62,196 nucleotides of DNA, taken from NCBI GenBank assembly GCA_022340285.1, contig JAJDOG010000096.1, positions 88,934-151,129 of the forward strand, given 5' to 3'. The DNA is from Betaproteobacteria bacterium (GTDB taxonomy: Bacteria; Pseudomonadota; Gammaproteobacteria; Burkholderiales; SG8-39). The position numbers and the translations under genes were made by a program. Shown in pieces: positions 1-9,360 of the stretch (its first letter is position 1; each line of letters opens with the position of its first letter). The notes under the pieces are model-generated. The model was not told the origin of the DNA. It searched no databases and was given only the letters and a program-made list of their open reading frames with translations.

Positions 1-2065
1 GCGAGTAGTCGGCCGATACGATGACGCTGCCCGCTGGCGCGATGAACGCCTCGCGGATGCGCCGGCCTTCCGCGGTGCGCACCGGGATGTTCTGCAGATT
101 CGGGTCAGTCGAGGCGAGCCGTCCGGTCACCGCGGTCGCCTGCCCATAGTTGGTGTGCACGCGCCCGGTGTCCGGGTTCATCATCCGCGGGAGCTTGTCG
201 GTGTAAGTCGATTTCAACTTGGCGAGCGCGCGGTACTCCAGCAGCGTCTTCGGCAACGGATAGTCGAGCGCCAGCCGTTCCAGCACCTCTTCGTCAGTCG
301 AAGGCGCGCCGCTCGCCGTCTTCTTCAGCACGGGCAGCTTCATACGCTCGAAGAAGATCTCGGCGATCTGCTTCGGAGAGTTCATGTTGAAGTGCTGGCC
401 GGCCTCGGCATGTGCCCTTTCCTCGAGCGCCAGCATCTCGCGCTCGAGCTCGCGGCTGTGCGCCTCGAGGAGCGGACCGTCGACGAGCACGCCATTGCGC
501 TCCACGCGGAACAGGATCTCGCGCACCGGCAGCTCGATCGTCTCGTAGACGAATGTGAGCTTGTCATCGGCGGCGATCTGCGGGAAGAGCGCGTGATGCA
601 GGCGCAGCGTGATGTCCGCGTCCTCGGCGGCATAGTCCGTCGCGCGCTTGACGTCCACCTGCTCGAATCCGATGCGACTTGCCCCCTTGCCCGTCACCTC
701 GTCGTAGGTGATGGTCTTCACGCCGAGGTAGCGCTCGGCAAGGGAGTCCATGTCGTGGCGGGCGTGGCTTTCCAGGACGTAGTGCTCGAGCATCGTGTCA
801 TGTGCCACGCCTGCCAACTGGATCCCGTGGTTCGCGAACACATGCTGGTCGTACTTGAGATTCTGTCCGATCTTCCTCCGCGCAGGATCCTCCAGCCAGG
901 GCCGCAGGAGAGCCAGCGCGCGCTCGGCACCGAGCTGGGCCGGCGCACCGGCATACTGGTGATCGACCGCAAGATACGCGGCGCGGCCCGACTCGGCGCT
1001 GAACGACAGGCCCACGAGCCGCGCTGCGAAGGGATCGAGCGAGGTCGTCTCGGTGTCCAAGGCCACCGCATCGGCGTGCTCGATCAGCGCGAGCCAGCGC
1101 CGCACGTCGTCTTCGGTCAGCAGCGTCTCGTAGCAACGCTCCTGCAATTCCTCGTTCGGCGTCGGACCGCTCCCGGACGATGCAGCAACCCCGGGGTCGC
1201 CCGGAACGCCGTTCTCCTGCTCCTGGACCTCCTTCAGCCAGCTCTTGAATCCGAACCGCCGGAACAACGCGGTGAGTGCGGCGCGATCGCGTTCGCGCGG
1301 CGCGAGGTTCGTCACGACGACGGGCAGCGCCACATCGCACTTCACGGTGAGAAGCTCGCGGGCCTTGGGTAACCAGTCGAGCGCCTTGCGCAGGTTCTCG
1401 CCCACGACGCCCGAAATCTCGTCCGCATGCGCGATCACCGCGTCGAGCGAACCATAACGGTCGATCCACTTCGCCGCCGTCTTCGGTCCGACCTTCTCGA
1501 CGCCCGGGACGTTGTCGACGGCGTCGCCCACGAGCGTGAGATAGTCGACGATCTGCCCGGGCGCCACGCCGAACTTCGTCCGCACGCCCGCGATGTCGAG
1601 CTTCTCGTTCGTCATGGTGTTGACGAGCGTGACATGGCCGTCGACGAGCTGCGCGAGGTCCTTGTCGCCGGTGGACACGATCGTGTCGATGCCCTGATCG
1701 GCCGCCTGCCGCGCGAGAGTGCCGATCACGTCGTCGGCCTCGACGCCCTCGATCTCGACGAGCGGCCAGCCAAGCGCCGCGATCGCTTCCTTGAGCGGGG
1801 AAATTTGCGCCCCCAGGTCGTCAGGCATCGACGGGCGGTTGGCCTTGTACTCCGAATAAAGCTCCTCGCGGAACGTCTTGCCCTTCGCATCGAACACGCA
1901 TGCGAGGAAATCCGCCTTGTGGTCGGCGGCGAGCCGCCTCAGCATGTTCAGCACACCGTAGATGGCGCCTGTCGGCTCGCCCTGCGGATTGCGCAGGTCG
2001 GGCAGCGCGTGAAACGCGCGATAGAGGTACGACGAACCGTCGACCAGGAGAAGGGTCTTACTCAC
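1..2065 (-). CDS. polA: DNA polymerase I (3' end cut by the window edge)
   Basis: DNA polymerase I fills gaps and removes RNA primers during replication and repair. About 688 residues are visible; roughly the last quarter of a usual protein of 900 or more residues lies outside the window. In order: the 5'-3' nuclease domain (about residues 1-290, N-terminus MSKTLLLVDGSSYLYRAFHA), the 3'-5' proofreading domain with an intact DTET Exo I motif near residue 337, a GQNLKYD Exo II motif and a YAAEDAD Exo III motif, then the polymerase domain up to motif A (ADYS) at the edge. The proofreading residues are intact, so this is an E. coli-like proofreading enzyme. The start is GTG at 2063-2065, chosen because the protein then begins like other PolA proteins; no clear Shine-Dalgarno precedes it. 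It is divergent from the DUF2782 gene. Confidence 0.97.
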   Translation of the reverse strand, partial: MSKTLLLVDGSSYLYRAFHALPDLRNPQGEPTGAIYGVLNMLRRLAADHKADFLACVFDAKGKTFREELYSEYKANRPSMPDDLGAQISPLKEAIAALGWPLVEIEGVEADDVIGTLARQAADQGIDTIVSTGDKDLAQLVDGHVTLVNTMTNEKLDIAGVRTKFGVAPGQIVDYLTLVGDAVDNVPGVEKVGPKTAAKWIDRYGSLDAVIAHADEISGVVGENLRKALDWLPKARELLTVKCDVALPVVVTNLAPRERDRAALTALFRRFGFKSWLKEVQEQENGVPGDPGVAASSGSGPTPNEELQERCYETLLTEDDVRRWLALIEHADAVALDTETTSLDPFAARLVGLSFSAESGRAAYLAVDHQYAGAPAQLGAERALALLRPWLEDPARRKIGQNLKYDQHVFANHGIQLAGVAHDTMLEHYVLESHARHDMDSLAERYLGVKTITYDEVTGKGASRIGFEQVDVKRATDYAAEDADITLRLHHALFPQIAADDKLTFVYETIELPVREILFRVERNGVLVDGPLLEAHSRELEREMLALEERAHAEAGQHFNMNSPKQIAEIFFERMKLPVLKKTASGAPSTDEEVLERLALDYPLPKTLLEYRALAKLKSTYTDKLPRMMNPDTGRVHTNYGQATAVTGRLASTDPNLQNIPVRTAEGRRIREAFIAPAGSVIVSADYS

Positions 2066-2093
2066 AGTATATGGAGCAACCGAAACAAACCAA
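2066..2093 (-). promoter_or_regulatory. Possible sigma70-type promoter abutting the polA start
   Basis: On the minus strand a TTGGTT hexamer (2088-2093) and a TATACT hexamer (2066-2071) are separated by 16 bases. The -10-like box touches the GTG start of polA, so transcription from it would begin inside the assigned reading frame. It may be coincidental, or the true polA start may lie slightly downstream. Confidence 0.25.
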
Positions 2094-2291
2094 CGGAAAG
2101 CTGCCGAAACGAGCGGGACTCGTGCAGAAGTTCCGGGATGGCAAGGCTTCGCCATTATGTCAGAGGTCGTCGCGGCGATCTTCCGACACGCCGGGCCCCG
2201 GCCGAGCGGGACAAGTTCCTCAACCTCCGACGCGCGTCACGAGGCGCCCATGCCGATCTGCTACACTCCCAGCCCGATCGCCATCCTCGTC

Positions 2292-2630
2292 ATGCAGCGC
2301 GCCCTACTCATTTTCGCCATCGTCGTTCAGGCCTTCGCGCTGTCGGTCGCCGCGCAGACGCCGCCACCCGATCTCGAGCCGGTTCCCGAGCCGCCGCCGG
2401 AGATCGGATTGGACAGCTCGCCGACTGCGCCACCCGTGACGATCCAGCCGGGTCCGAAGGACAAGACCGAAGAGTACGTGATCGACGGACGGCGGTATGT
2501 CCGCGTCGTTCAGCCAAACGGGTACGAGTACTATCTCGTGGAGGATCTTGCCCAGGCCGGCCTCACGCCGTCGGCGCCGGGCGGCGGCGACCGCGTCAGC
2601 GTCCCTCAGTGGCAGCTCCTGCAGTTCTGA
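2292..2630 (+). CDS. DUF2782 family small exported protein
   Basis: This 112-aa protein has an N-terminal hydrophobic signal (MQRALLIFAIVVQAFALSVA followed by AQT), a proline/glutamate-rich linker, and the compact C-terminal part typical of DUF2782 (EEYVIDGRRYVRVVQPNG, then YEYYLVED). The family has no known function and is found beside thrB and polA in betaproteobacteria, as here. Upstream in-frame starts at 2157 and 2250 exist; I chose ATG 2292 because it puts the signal peptide at the N-terminus. It is probably periplasmic and lies divergent from polA and upstream of thrB. Confidence 0.8.
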   Translation: MQRALLIFAIVVQAFALSVAAQTPPPDLEPVPEPPPEIGLDSSPTAPPVTIQPGPKDKTEEYVIDGRRYVRVVQPNGYEYYLVEDLAQAGLTPSAPGGGDRVSVPQWQLLQF

Positions 2631-2770
2631 GCGAAATGCCGAGAACGCTGGCCCTTCGCATCATCTCCCGCCCTCCCGGACCTATGGATTCTTGAGACCG
2701 CGGAAAGGTCCCCGGCACTTCGTTCCGGGCAGGTAGGCCGGGCCGTCCGCGCGGCGCCCGGGTGAGCAGG

Positions 2771-3715
2771 ATGTCGGTCTACACCAAGGTCACTGCGAAA
2801 GAGCTCGGCGAGTGGCTGCGCAACTACGCGGTCGGGACGCTCGTCGAGTGCAAGGGTATCGCCGCCGGAATCGAGAACACCAACTACTTCGTTACGACCA
2901 CCGGTGGTCACTTTGTCCTCACGATCTTCGAGCGGCTGCCGCGCGATGCGCTCGCCTTCTACCTCGGCCTGATGGCGCATCTTGCGCGGCACGGAATTCC
3001 ATGCCCGTCGCCGATCGCCGATCTGCAGGGCACGATGCTCGGGACGCTGAAGAACAAGCCCGCGGCGCTCGTGACCCGACTGCCCGGCGCCGCCGAGATG
3101 GCTCCGCAGCCGGTACACTGCGCCCGGGTCGGTACGCTGCTGGCGACAATGCACCTTGCGGGCGCGAGCTACCCGGGCGAGCTCGAGAATCCGCGCGGGC
3201 CGCGCTGGTGGCGGGGAGCTGCGCCGCAGGTCCGCCCGTTTCTCGACGCGGAGCGTGCCCGCCTGCTCGACGAGGAGTTGCGCTTCCAGTCTCTCTATCG
3301 GCTGCAGGATCTGGCGCGCGGCCCGATTCACGCGGATCTCTTCCGTGACAACGTGCTGTTCGAGGGAACGTCGATCGGCGGCGTCATCGATTTCTACTTC
3401 GCGGGCGTCGACGCGTGGCTGTTCGACGTGGCTGTCTGCGTGAACGATTGGTGCGTCCTCGCAGACGGCGCAATCGACGATGTGCGCGCCGCGGCGCTCC
3501 TCACGGCGTACCACGAAGCCCGGCCTTTCACTGCACTGGAGCGCGGAGCGTGGCCGGTGATGCTGCGCGCGGCCGCGTTGCGATTCTGGCTTTCGCGGCT
3601 GTACGATTTCCATTTGCCGCGCCCGGGGGAGCTCGTGCATGCGCACGACCCGGAGCATTTCCGGCGGATTCTGGCGCGCCGGATCGCGGAGTCGGACCGC
3701 TGCCCCTGGATCTGA
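2771..3715 (+). CDS. thrB: Homoserine kinase (ThrB, choline-kinase-like type)
   Basis: Homoserine kinase phosphorylates L-homoserine to O-phosphohomoserine with ATP in threonine synthesis. The 314-aa protein belongs to the aminoglycoside-phosphotransferase/choline-kinase fold type used by Pseudomonas and betaproteobacteria, not the GHMP type of E. coli. The catalytic loop GPIHADLFRDNVLF and the following GVIDFYFAG metal-binding segment are intact. The start is ATG 2771, giving MSVYTKVT as in homologues; the GTG at 2762 would add three residues. It sits between a DUF2782 gene and a BPSS1780-type membrane protein, the usual betaproteobacterial arrangement. Confidence 0.94.
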   Translation: MSVYTKVTAKELGEWLRNYAVGTLVECKGIAAGIENTNYFVTTTGGHFVLTIFERLPRDALAFYLGLMAHLARHGIPCPSPIADLQGTMLGTLKNKPAALVTRLPGAAEMAPQPVHCARVGTLLATMHLAGASYPGELENPRGPRWWRGAAPQVRPFLDAERARLLDEELRFQSLYRLQDLARGPIHADLFRDNVLFEGTSIGGVIDFYFAGVDAWLFDVAVCVNDWCVLADGAIDDVRAAALLTAYHEARPFTALERGAWPVMLRAAALRFWLSRLYDFHLPRPGELVHAHDPEHFRRILARRIAESDRCPWI

Positions 3716-3741
3716 GGCCGGTGCGGATGGAAGAGAGCCCG

Positions 3742-4572
3742 ATGTCGAATCGGCCGCATGACCAACCGGCCAGGATGGTGGTCGTGCCTACCCAAAACGG
3801 ACTGCAATGGCTGCAACGCGGCTGGCTGCTCTTTCGCAGGAGCCCGTTCATGTGGATGGCGATGCTCTTCAGCTATTGGGTGCTGATGGGCGTCGTCGGA
3901 CTCGTGCCCTACGCCGGGTCCGTCGCCGCGATCGTGCTGATTCCGGTCTTCAGCGTCAGCTTCATGCATATGTGCCGCGAGCTGGAAGCGCGGCGGGCGC
4001 TCGAGCTGGCGCACCTCTTCGCCGGATTTCGCGCCAGCTTGCCGGCGCTTCTGGTGCTGGGTGGCGTCTACCTCGTGGCGACCGCTTCGCTCCTCGCGCT
4101 CACGCAGATCGCCGATAGCGGACACCTGATGCGCTGGATGATGTTCGGCACGCCGATTCCCGAATCCGCGTTCCGGGACGGCTCGCTGACCGGCGCCGCG
4201 TTCCTCGGGATGGCCCTCTACGCCCCGGTGCTTGCCGCGTTCTGGTTCGCGCCAGTCCTCGCTGCCTGGAACGGGATGTCGGCGATCAAGGCGCTTTTCT
4301 ACAGCTTCTTCGCTACGCTCGCGAACTGGCGTGCGTTCCTCGTCTATGGCATGGTGGTTCTGGGTGTGGGGACGATGGTTCCCGGAATTGCGATTGCCTT
4401 TCTGGGTGCTTTGCTGCACGGCTCGCCCACCGCGCCGACGGTGATTCCAGTCCTCGTGGTGATGTTCTTCATCGCGCTCGTGCCGACGCTCTTCGCGAGC
4501 TTCTATGCGAGCTACCGCGATGTCTTTCCTCCTCCCGCTCCGGAGCCGCCCCCTTTGCCTGGTGAAGTTTAG
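3742..4572 (+). CDS. BPSS1780 family multi-pass membrane protein
   Basis: The 276-aa protein has about six hydrophobic segments, including ones near MWMAMLFSYWVLMGVVGL, SLPALLVLGGVYLVA and VIPVLVVMFFIALVPTLF. The N-terminal VPTQNGLQWLQRGWLLFRR and the C-terminal FASFYASYRDVF then a proline-rich tail match the betaproteobacterial BPSS1780 family of unknown function. The start is ATG 3742, preceded by a purine-rich GGAAGAGAG; ATG 3727 in the same frame would add five residues. It starts 26 bases after thrB and is likely co-transcribed with it. No enzymatic residues are recognisable. Confidence 0.8.
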   Translation: MSNRPHDQPARMVVVPTQNGLQWLQRGWLLFRRSPFMWMAMLFSYWVLMGVVGLVPYAGSVAAIVLIPVFSVSFMHMCRELEARRALELAHLFAGFRASLPALLVLGGVYLVATASLLALTQIADSGHLMRWMMFGTPIPESAFRDGSLTGAAFLGMALYAPVLAAFWFAPVLAAWNGMSAIKALFYSFFATLANWRAFLVYGMVVLGVGTMVPGIAIAFLGALLHGSPTAPTVIPVLVVMFFIALVPTLFASFYASYRDVFPPPAPEPPPLPGEV

Positions 4573-4597
4573 CGGGCACGTATCGGGGTCAGCGGGG

Positions 4598-4703
4598 CAG
4601 CGGCCATGCCCGTCCGGCGCGAATTTGTTTCCCCTCCTTTTCAAGGAGGGGTGGCTGCGGAGCAGCCGGGGTGGTTGGTCGGCCTCGGCGGGCATGGCCG
4701 CTG
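4598..4703. repeat. REP-like palindromic element inside 15-bp inverted repeats
   Basis: A 46-bp unit at 4631-4676 has two hairpins: CCCCTCCTT-TTC-AAGGAGGGG, then GGCTGC-GGA-GCAGCC, ending in GGGGTGGTT. Its second copy (62093-62138) has the same length and layout. Here the unit is framed by a perfect 15-bp inverted repeat, CAGCGGCCATGCCCG (4598-4612) and CGGGCATGGCCGCTG (4689-4703). It lies between a membrane-protein gene and a dehydrogenase gene. No U-run follows either hairpin, so an intrinsic terminator is not clearly indicated; a REP/MITE-type mobile or structural repeat fits better. Confidence 0.75.
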
Positions 4704-4773
4704 ACGACGAGATGGTTGCTGCAATGCCGTAGAATCACCGCCTAGGTGCGCCGCCCAATGCGCGCACGCAAGC

Positions 4774-7700
4774 ATGGAACCGATCCCGGCCGGGGAGATT
4801 GCCGCCACCCACGCGAGCGGGCGGTTGCGCGAGATCCCGTACAACTACACGTCGTTCTCCGACCGCGAGGTCGTCATTCGTCTGCTCGGGGAAGACGCCT
4901 GGCAGGCGCTTCTCAGCCTGCGTGCGGAGCGGCGCACCGGCCGATCTGCTCGCATGCTCTACGAGGCGCTCGGCGACATGTGGGTCGTGTCGCGCAATCC
5001 TTACCTGCAGGATGATCTTTTCGAGAATCGCCGGCGCCGCGCCGCGTTCGTCGAATCGCTTCACCACCGGCTCGCCGATATCGAGAGCCGGCGCACGTTG
5101 TACCAGGCCGACTCGGCAGGCGCACAGGATGAAGCGGCTCGGCAACAACTGGCGGCCCGCGACGAGAAGGTGCGCTTCCTGATCGAGCGTACGCGCGCGG
5201 CGATCGCCACGCTCGAGACGCAGTTCGAGGAGGACATCGCGCTCCGGCGGCGGACCGCCCGCCGGCTCGCGCGCACCACTCGGCGCGATAACGTCCGCTT
5301 CGACGGGATGTCGCGCGTATCGCACGTCACCGATGCGACGGACTGGCGCGTCGAGCATCCGTTCGTCGTGCTGCACCCCGACAACGAAGAAGAGGTCGCG
5401 CGCATGGTGCGCGATTGCATCGCGCTCGGGCTGACGATCATCCCGCGCGGCGGCGGCACCGGATACACGGGCGGCGCGGTGCCCCTCACGCGCAACGCCG
5501 CGGTGATCAACACCGAGAAGCTCGACGCGCTCGGGCCAGTGGAGCGAATCGCGCTTCCAGGCGTCGCAGCACCGGTGGCGACGATCCGCTGCGGCGCCGG
5601 CGTCGTCACGCGTCGCGTGATGGAGACGGCCGAGGCGGCCGGGCTTGTGTTCGCGGTCGATCCCACTTCCGCCGATGCCTCGTGCATCGGCGGCAACGTC
5701 GCCATGAATGCAGGCGGCAAGAAGGCCGTGCTGTGGGGCACCGCGCTCGACAATCTCGCCTCGTGGAGAATGGTCGACCCGAACGGCTACTTCGTCGAGG
5801 TGGCACGCCTCGATCACAACCTCGGCAAGATTCACGATTGCGAGACCGCTCGCTTCTCGATCAGGCGCTATCGCAAGGACGGCGTGACCTTGGACGGGGA
5901 ACCCGAGCTGCTGGAAATTCCGGGCGCGGCCTGCCGCAAGACCGGACTCGGGAAGGATGTCACCGACAAGTTCCTGGCCGGGCTTCCGGGAATACAGAAG
6001 GAGGGCTGCGACGGCCTCATCACCAGCGCCCGGTTCATTCTGCATCGCATGCCGAGCGCAGCGCGTGCCTTCTGCCTCGAATTCTTCGGCTCCGTGCACG
6101 ACGCGGTACCCTCGATCGTCGAGATCCGCCGGCATTTCGAAACGCTGCGAACCGCCGCAGACGGGGCGCCCACGGCGATGCTCGCCGGGCTGGAGCACCT
6201 CGACGAGCGTTATGTGAAGGCCGTCGGTTACGCGACCAAGGCGCGGCGCGGCGGGCGACCGAAGATGGTGCTGATCGGCGACGTCGTGGGCGACGACGCG
6301 GATGCGGTGGCGCGCGCGGCGTCTGAAGTGGTGCGGCTCGCGAACCTGCGCGGCGGTGAAGGTTTCGTCGCGGTGTCCGCCGAGGTGCGGCGCAGCTTCT
6401 GGCTCGACCGCGCCCGCACCGCCGCGATCGCCAAGCACACCAATGCGTTCAAGGTGAACGAGGACGTGGTCATTCCGCTGGAGCGACTCGGCGACTACTC
6501 CGACGGAATCGAGCGCATCAATATCGAGCTCTCCATCCGCAACAAGCTTGCTCTCCTCGACGCGCTCGATGAGTTCCTCGCCGGCGATCTCCCGGTCGCA
6601 CACCACGGCGAGCCGCTTCCGGCGACGGAGATCCTGGGCGACCGGCCCGATCGCGCCCGGAAGGTGATCGGCACCGCGCGGGAGCGGTGGCGCTATCTCA
6701 CGGACAACCTCGACACGCCGGTCGACGCAGGCGACCCGCGTCACGTGCCGCCGCTCGCAGCGGCAACGCACTCCGACCGGACGGTTTTTCATCTCCTTCG
6801 GGACCACACGCTGCGCGTGTCCTGGAAGGACGAAGTGCGCGCCCCGCTCCACGACCTTTTCGAGGGTGCGGTCTTCCGTCGCGTCGTCGAGGGCCTGGAC
6901 GGCGTGCACAGGCGGGTGCTCAAAGGACGGGTATTCATAGCGCTGCACATGCACGCAGGCGACGGCAACGTGCACACGAACATTCCCGTCAACTCGGACG
7001 ATTACGAGATGCTGCGCGAAGCGGCGGCCGCAGTGGCGCGCATCATGCGGCTCGCGACCTCGCTCGGTGGGGTGATCTCGGGCGAGCACGGCATCGGCAT
7101 CACGAAGCTCGAGTTCCTCGAGCCGGAGAAGATCGAGGCGTTTCGCCGCTACAAGGAGCGCGTCGATCCGGAAGGCCGGTTCAACCGGGGCAAGCTCCTG
7201 CCGGGCGCCGATCTGCGCAACGCCTACACGCCGTCCTTCAACCTGATCGGTCACGAGAGCCTGATCCTCGAGCAATCCGAAATCGGGCGGATTTCCGAAT
7301 CGATCAAGGACTGCCTGCGCTGCGGCAAGTGCAAGCCCGTATGTGCGACGCACGTTCCGCGCGCCAACCTGCTCTACTCGCCGCGCAACAAGGTGCTCGC
7401 GGCATCGCTGTTGACTGAGGCATTCCTATACGAGGAGCAGACCCGGCGTGGCGTGAGCCTGCGCCATTTCGATGAGTTCGGCGACGTAGCCGATCACTGC
7501 ACTGTCTGCCACAAGTGCGCGAGCCCCTGTCCGGTCGACATCGACTTCGGCGATGTCTCGATCGCGATGCGCAACCTCCTGCGCAAGCAGGGACGGAACC
7601 GGTTCAACCCGGGCACCGCCGCCGCAATGGCCTTCCTGACGGTCACCGACCCGCGCAGCGTGAAGGTCCTCCGCAAGGTCATGATCGACTGGGGATATCG

Positions 7701-8718
7701 TGCCCAGCGGCTGGCATCCCGCTTCGCTCACTCGCTCGGGATTGCGCAGGGGCAGACCAAGAATCCACCTGCCACCGTCGGCAAGCCGAGTCTCCGTGCG
7801 CAGGTCATCCATTTCGTCAACAAGCCGATGCCGGGCGGGTTGCCGAAGCGAGCCTCGCGCGCCCTGCTCGATATCGAGGACCCGCGCGTCGTGCCGATCA
7901 TCCGCGACCCGCTGAAGACGAGCGAGGAGTCGGAAGCGCTCTTCTACTTCCCGGGCTGCGGGTCGGAGCGGCTCTTCAGTCAAGTCGGACTCGCCACCCA
8001 GGCCATGCTCTACCACGTGGGAGCGCAGTGCGTGCTCCCGCCGGGATATCTTTGCTGCGGTTATCCGCAGAGCGCCGCCGGCAACGAGGACAAGGGGGCG
8101 CGGATCGTCACGGACAATCGCGTGCTGTTTCACCGCTTGGCGAACACGCTGAACTATCTCGACATCCGGACCGTGATCGTGTCGTGCGGAACGTGCATGG
8201 ACCAGCTCGAGAAGTACGAGTTCGAGAAGATCTTTCCGGGCTGCCGCCTGCTCGATATCCACGAATTCCTGCACGAGAGAGGCGTCGCGCTCGATGGCGT
8301 GCCCGGGGTCCGCTACATGTATCACGATCCCTGCCACACGCCGATCAGGACCTACCAGCCCATGGGCGTGGTGAATGCTCTGATGGGTTCCACTGTCACG
8401 TTGAACGAGCGCTGTTGCGGGGAATCCGGGACGCTCGCGATGTCGCGACCCGATATTTCCACGCAGGTACGGTTCCGCAAGGAGGAGGAGCTGCGCAAGG
8501 GCGCGGCCGCGTTGCGGGACGAAACGCCCGCAACGGCCGTGAAGGTCCTCACGTCCTGCCCGTCGTGCCTGCAGGGGCTGGCCCGGTACCGCAACGACGC
8601 GGATCTTGACGCCGATTACGTCGTGGTCGAGCTCGCGAAGCGGATCCTCGGGCCGGACTGGCTGCCCGAGTACGTGGCACGGGCGAACGCGGGCGGAATC
8701 GAGCGGGTGCTGCTGTGA
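4774..8718 (+). CDS. DUF3683 / FAD-linked oxidase / Fe-S fusion dehydrogenase
   Basis: This 1314-aa protein fuses an N-terminal DUF3683 region (about residues 1-190), a PCMH-type FAD domain ([13 protein letters not shown] near 225), an FAD-oxidase C-terminal domain ([14 protein letters not shown] and [10 protein letters not shown] in the 720-780 region), a two-cluster ferredoxin-like segment ([11 protein letters not shown] near 847, [12 protein letters not shown] near 909), and two CCG cysteine-rich domains (FPGCGSE/CCGYP near 1060-1094, DPCHTP/CCGESG near 1185-1214). It resembles a GlpC/GlcF-like subunit joined to a GlcD/D-lactate dehydrogenase-like flavoprotein, so it probably oxidises a D-2-hydroxy acid and passes electrons towards quinone. 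The substrate is unknown. There is no signal peptide or membrane segment. Start ATG 4774. Confidence 0.88.
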   Translation: MEPIPAGEIAATHASGRLREIPYNYTSFSDREVVIRLLGEDAWQALLSLRAERRTGRSARMLYEALGDMWVVSRNPYLQDDLFENRRRRAAFVESLHHRLADIESRRTLYQADSAGAQDEAARQQLAARDEKVRFLIERTRAAIATLETQFEEDIALRRRTARRLARTTRRDNVRFDGMSRVSHVTDATDWRVEHPFVVLHPDNEEEVARMVRDCIALGLTIIPRGGGTGYTGGAVPLTRNAAVINTEKLDALGPVERIALPGVAAPVATIRCGAGVVTRRVMETAEAAGLVFAVDPTSADASCIGGNVAMNAGGKKAVLWGTALDNLASWRMVDPNGYFVEVARLDHNLGKIHDCETARFSIRRYRKDGVTLDGEPELLEIPGAACRKTGLGKDVTDKFLAGLPGIQKEGCDGLITSARFILHRMPSAARAFCLEFFGSVHDAVPSIVEIRRHFETLRTAADGAPTAMLAGLEHLDERYVKAVGYATKARRGGRPKMVLIGDVVGDDADAVARAASEVVRLANLRGGEGFVAVSAEVRRSFWLDRARTAAIAKHTNAFKVNEDVVIPLERLGDYSDGIERINIELSIRNKLALLDALDEFLAGDLPVAHHGEPLPATEILGDRPDRARKVIGTARERWRYLTDNLDTPVDAGDPRHVPPLAAATHSDRTVFHLLRDHTLRVSWKDEVRAPLHDLFEGAVFRRVVEGLDGVHRRVLKGRVFIALHMHAGDGNVHTNIPVNSDDYEMLREAAAAVARIMRLATSLGGVISGEHGIGITKLEFLEPEKIEAFRRYKERVDPEGRFNRGKLLPGADLRNAYTPSFNLIGHESLILEQSEIGRISESIKDCLRCGKCKPVCATHVPRANLLYSPRNKVLAASLLTEAFLYEEQTRRGVSLRHFDEFGDVADHCTVCHKCASPCPVDIDFGDVSIAMRNLLRKQGRNRFNPGTAAAMAFLTVTDPRSVKVLRKVMIDWGYRAQRLASRFAHSLGIAQGQTKNPPATVGKPSLRAQVIHFVNKPMPGGLPKRASRALLDIEDPRVVPIIRDPLKTSEESEALFYFPGCGSERLFSQVGLATQAMLYHVGAQCVLPPGYLCCGYPQSAAGNEDKGARIVTDNRVLFHRLANTLNYLDIRTVIVSCGTCMDQLEKYEFEKIFPGCRLLDIHEFLHERGVALDGVPGVRYMYHDPCHTPIRTYQPMGVVNALMGSTVTLNERCCGESGTLAMSRPDISTQVRFRKEEELRKGAAALRDETPATAVKVLTSCPSCLQGLARYRNDADLDADYVVVELAKRILGPDWLPEYVARANAGGIERVLL

Positions 8719-9155
8719 CAGCAACGTTCTCGCCGGGCGAATGCGAGCTCTGCCGCGAGGATGGTGGAGTCGTGCTCTGGCGGGACGATTTCTGTCGCGT
8801 GGTCGCGGTCGACGATCCCGACTACCCCGGGTACTGCCGGGTCATCCTGGGCCGGCACGCCCGGGAGATGACCGATCTCGCGCCCGCGGAGAGTCAGCGA
8901 TTGTTGCGGGTGGTGCTCGAGGTCGAGGCCGCATTGCGCGAAGCGCTCGCGCCCGACAAGATCAATCTCGCCGCCCTCGGGAACATGGTGCCCCACCTGC
9001 ACTGGCACGTGATTCCCCGCTTTGTGAACGACCGGCATTTCCCCGCCCCGGTCTGGGCCGTGCCCACCCGCGATCACTCGGTACCGCGGAAGTTCGACCC
9101 CGCAGCGGTCGGCCAGCGCCTCGCCGAGCGCCTGACCCCGGGTAAGGGCGTCTAA
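8715..9155 (+). CDS. HIT family nucleotide-binding protein
   Basis: The 146-aa protein carries the histidine triad HLHWHVIPR near residue 94, so it is likely a nucleotidyl hydrolase or transferase acting on a dinucleotide or AMP conjugate. An N-terminal CELC resembles the zinc-binding cysteines of some HIT proteins. The start is GTG 8715, overlapping the TGA of the dehydrogenase gene (GTGA), which suggests translational coupling. The substrate cannot be told from sequence. Confidence 0.9.
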   Translation: MTATFSPGECELCREDGGVVLWRDDFCRVVAVDDPDYPGYCRVILGRHAREMTDLAPAESQRLLRVVLEVEAALREALAPDKINLAALGNMVPHLHWHVIPRFVNDRHFPAPVWAVPTRDHSVPRKFDPAAVGQRLAERLTPGKGV

Positions 9156-9360
9156 TCCCGGTCGGGCCAGAGTGCGAAGCAGTTCCCATCCACATGGCCG
9201 CCACGGGCTTTATACTCCAATGTCATAGACCGGGCCCGGCCGGGGGTGACCTCGCGCCAGAGGTTATCGGGTGTGATCGGGACCCAGGGTATCGGAAAAG
9301 GGACAGGATGCGACCAGTCAAGCGGATCAGCGCGGTCGGCAGTCCGATGGGGAGAACAAT

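Noticed and set aside
4631-4676. The hairpins as an intrinsic terminator
   Set aside because: No T-run follows, and the same unit recurs within a coding frame near 62 kb, so a repeat element fits better.
4735-7353. 872-aa antisense ORF under the 1314-aa dehydrogenase
   Set aside because: It is a high-GC frame shadow of a well-supported gene, with compositional runs of Arg, His and Val and no domain.
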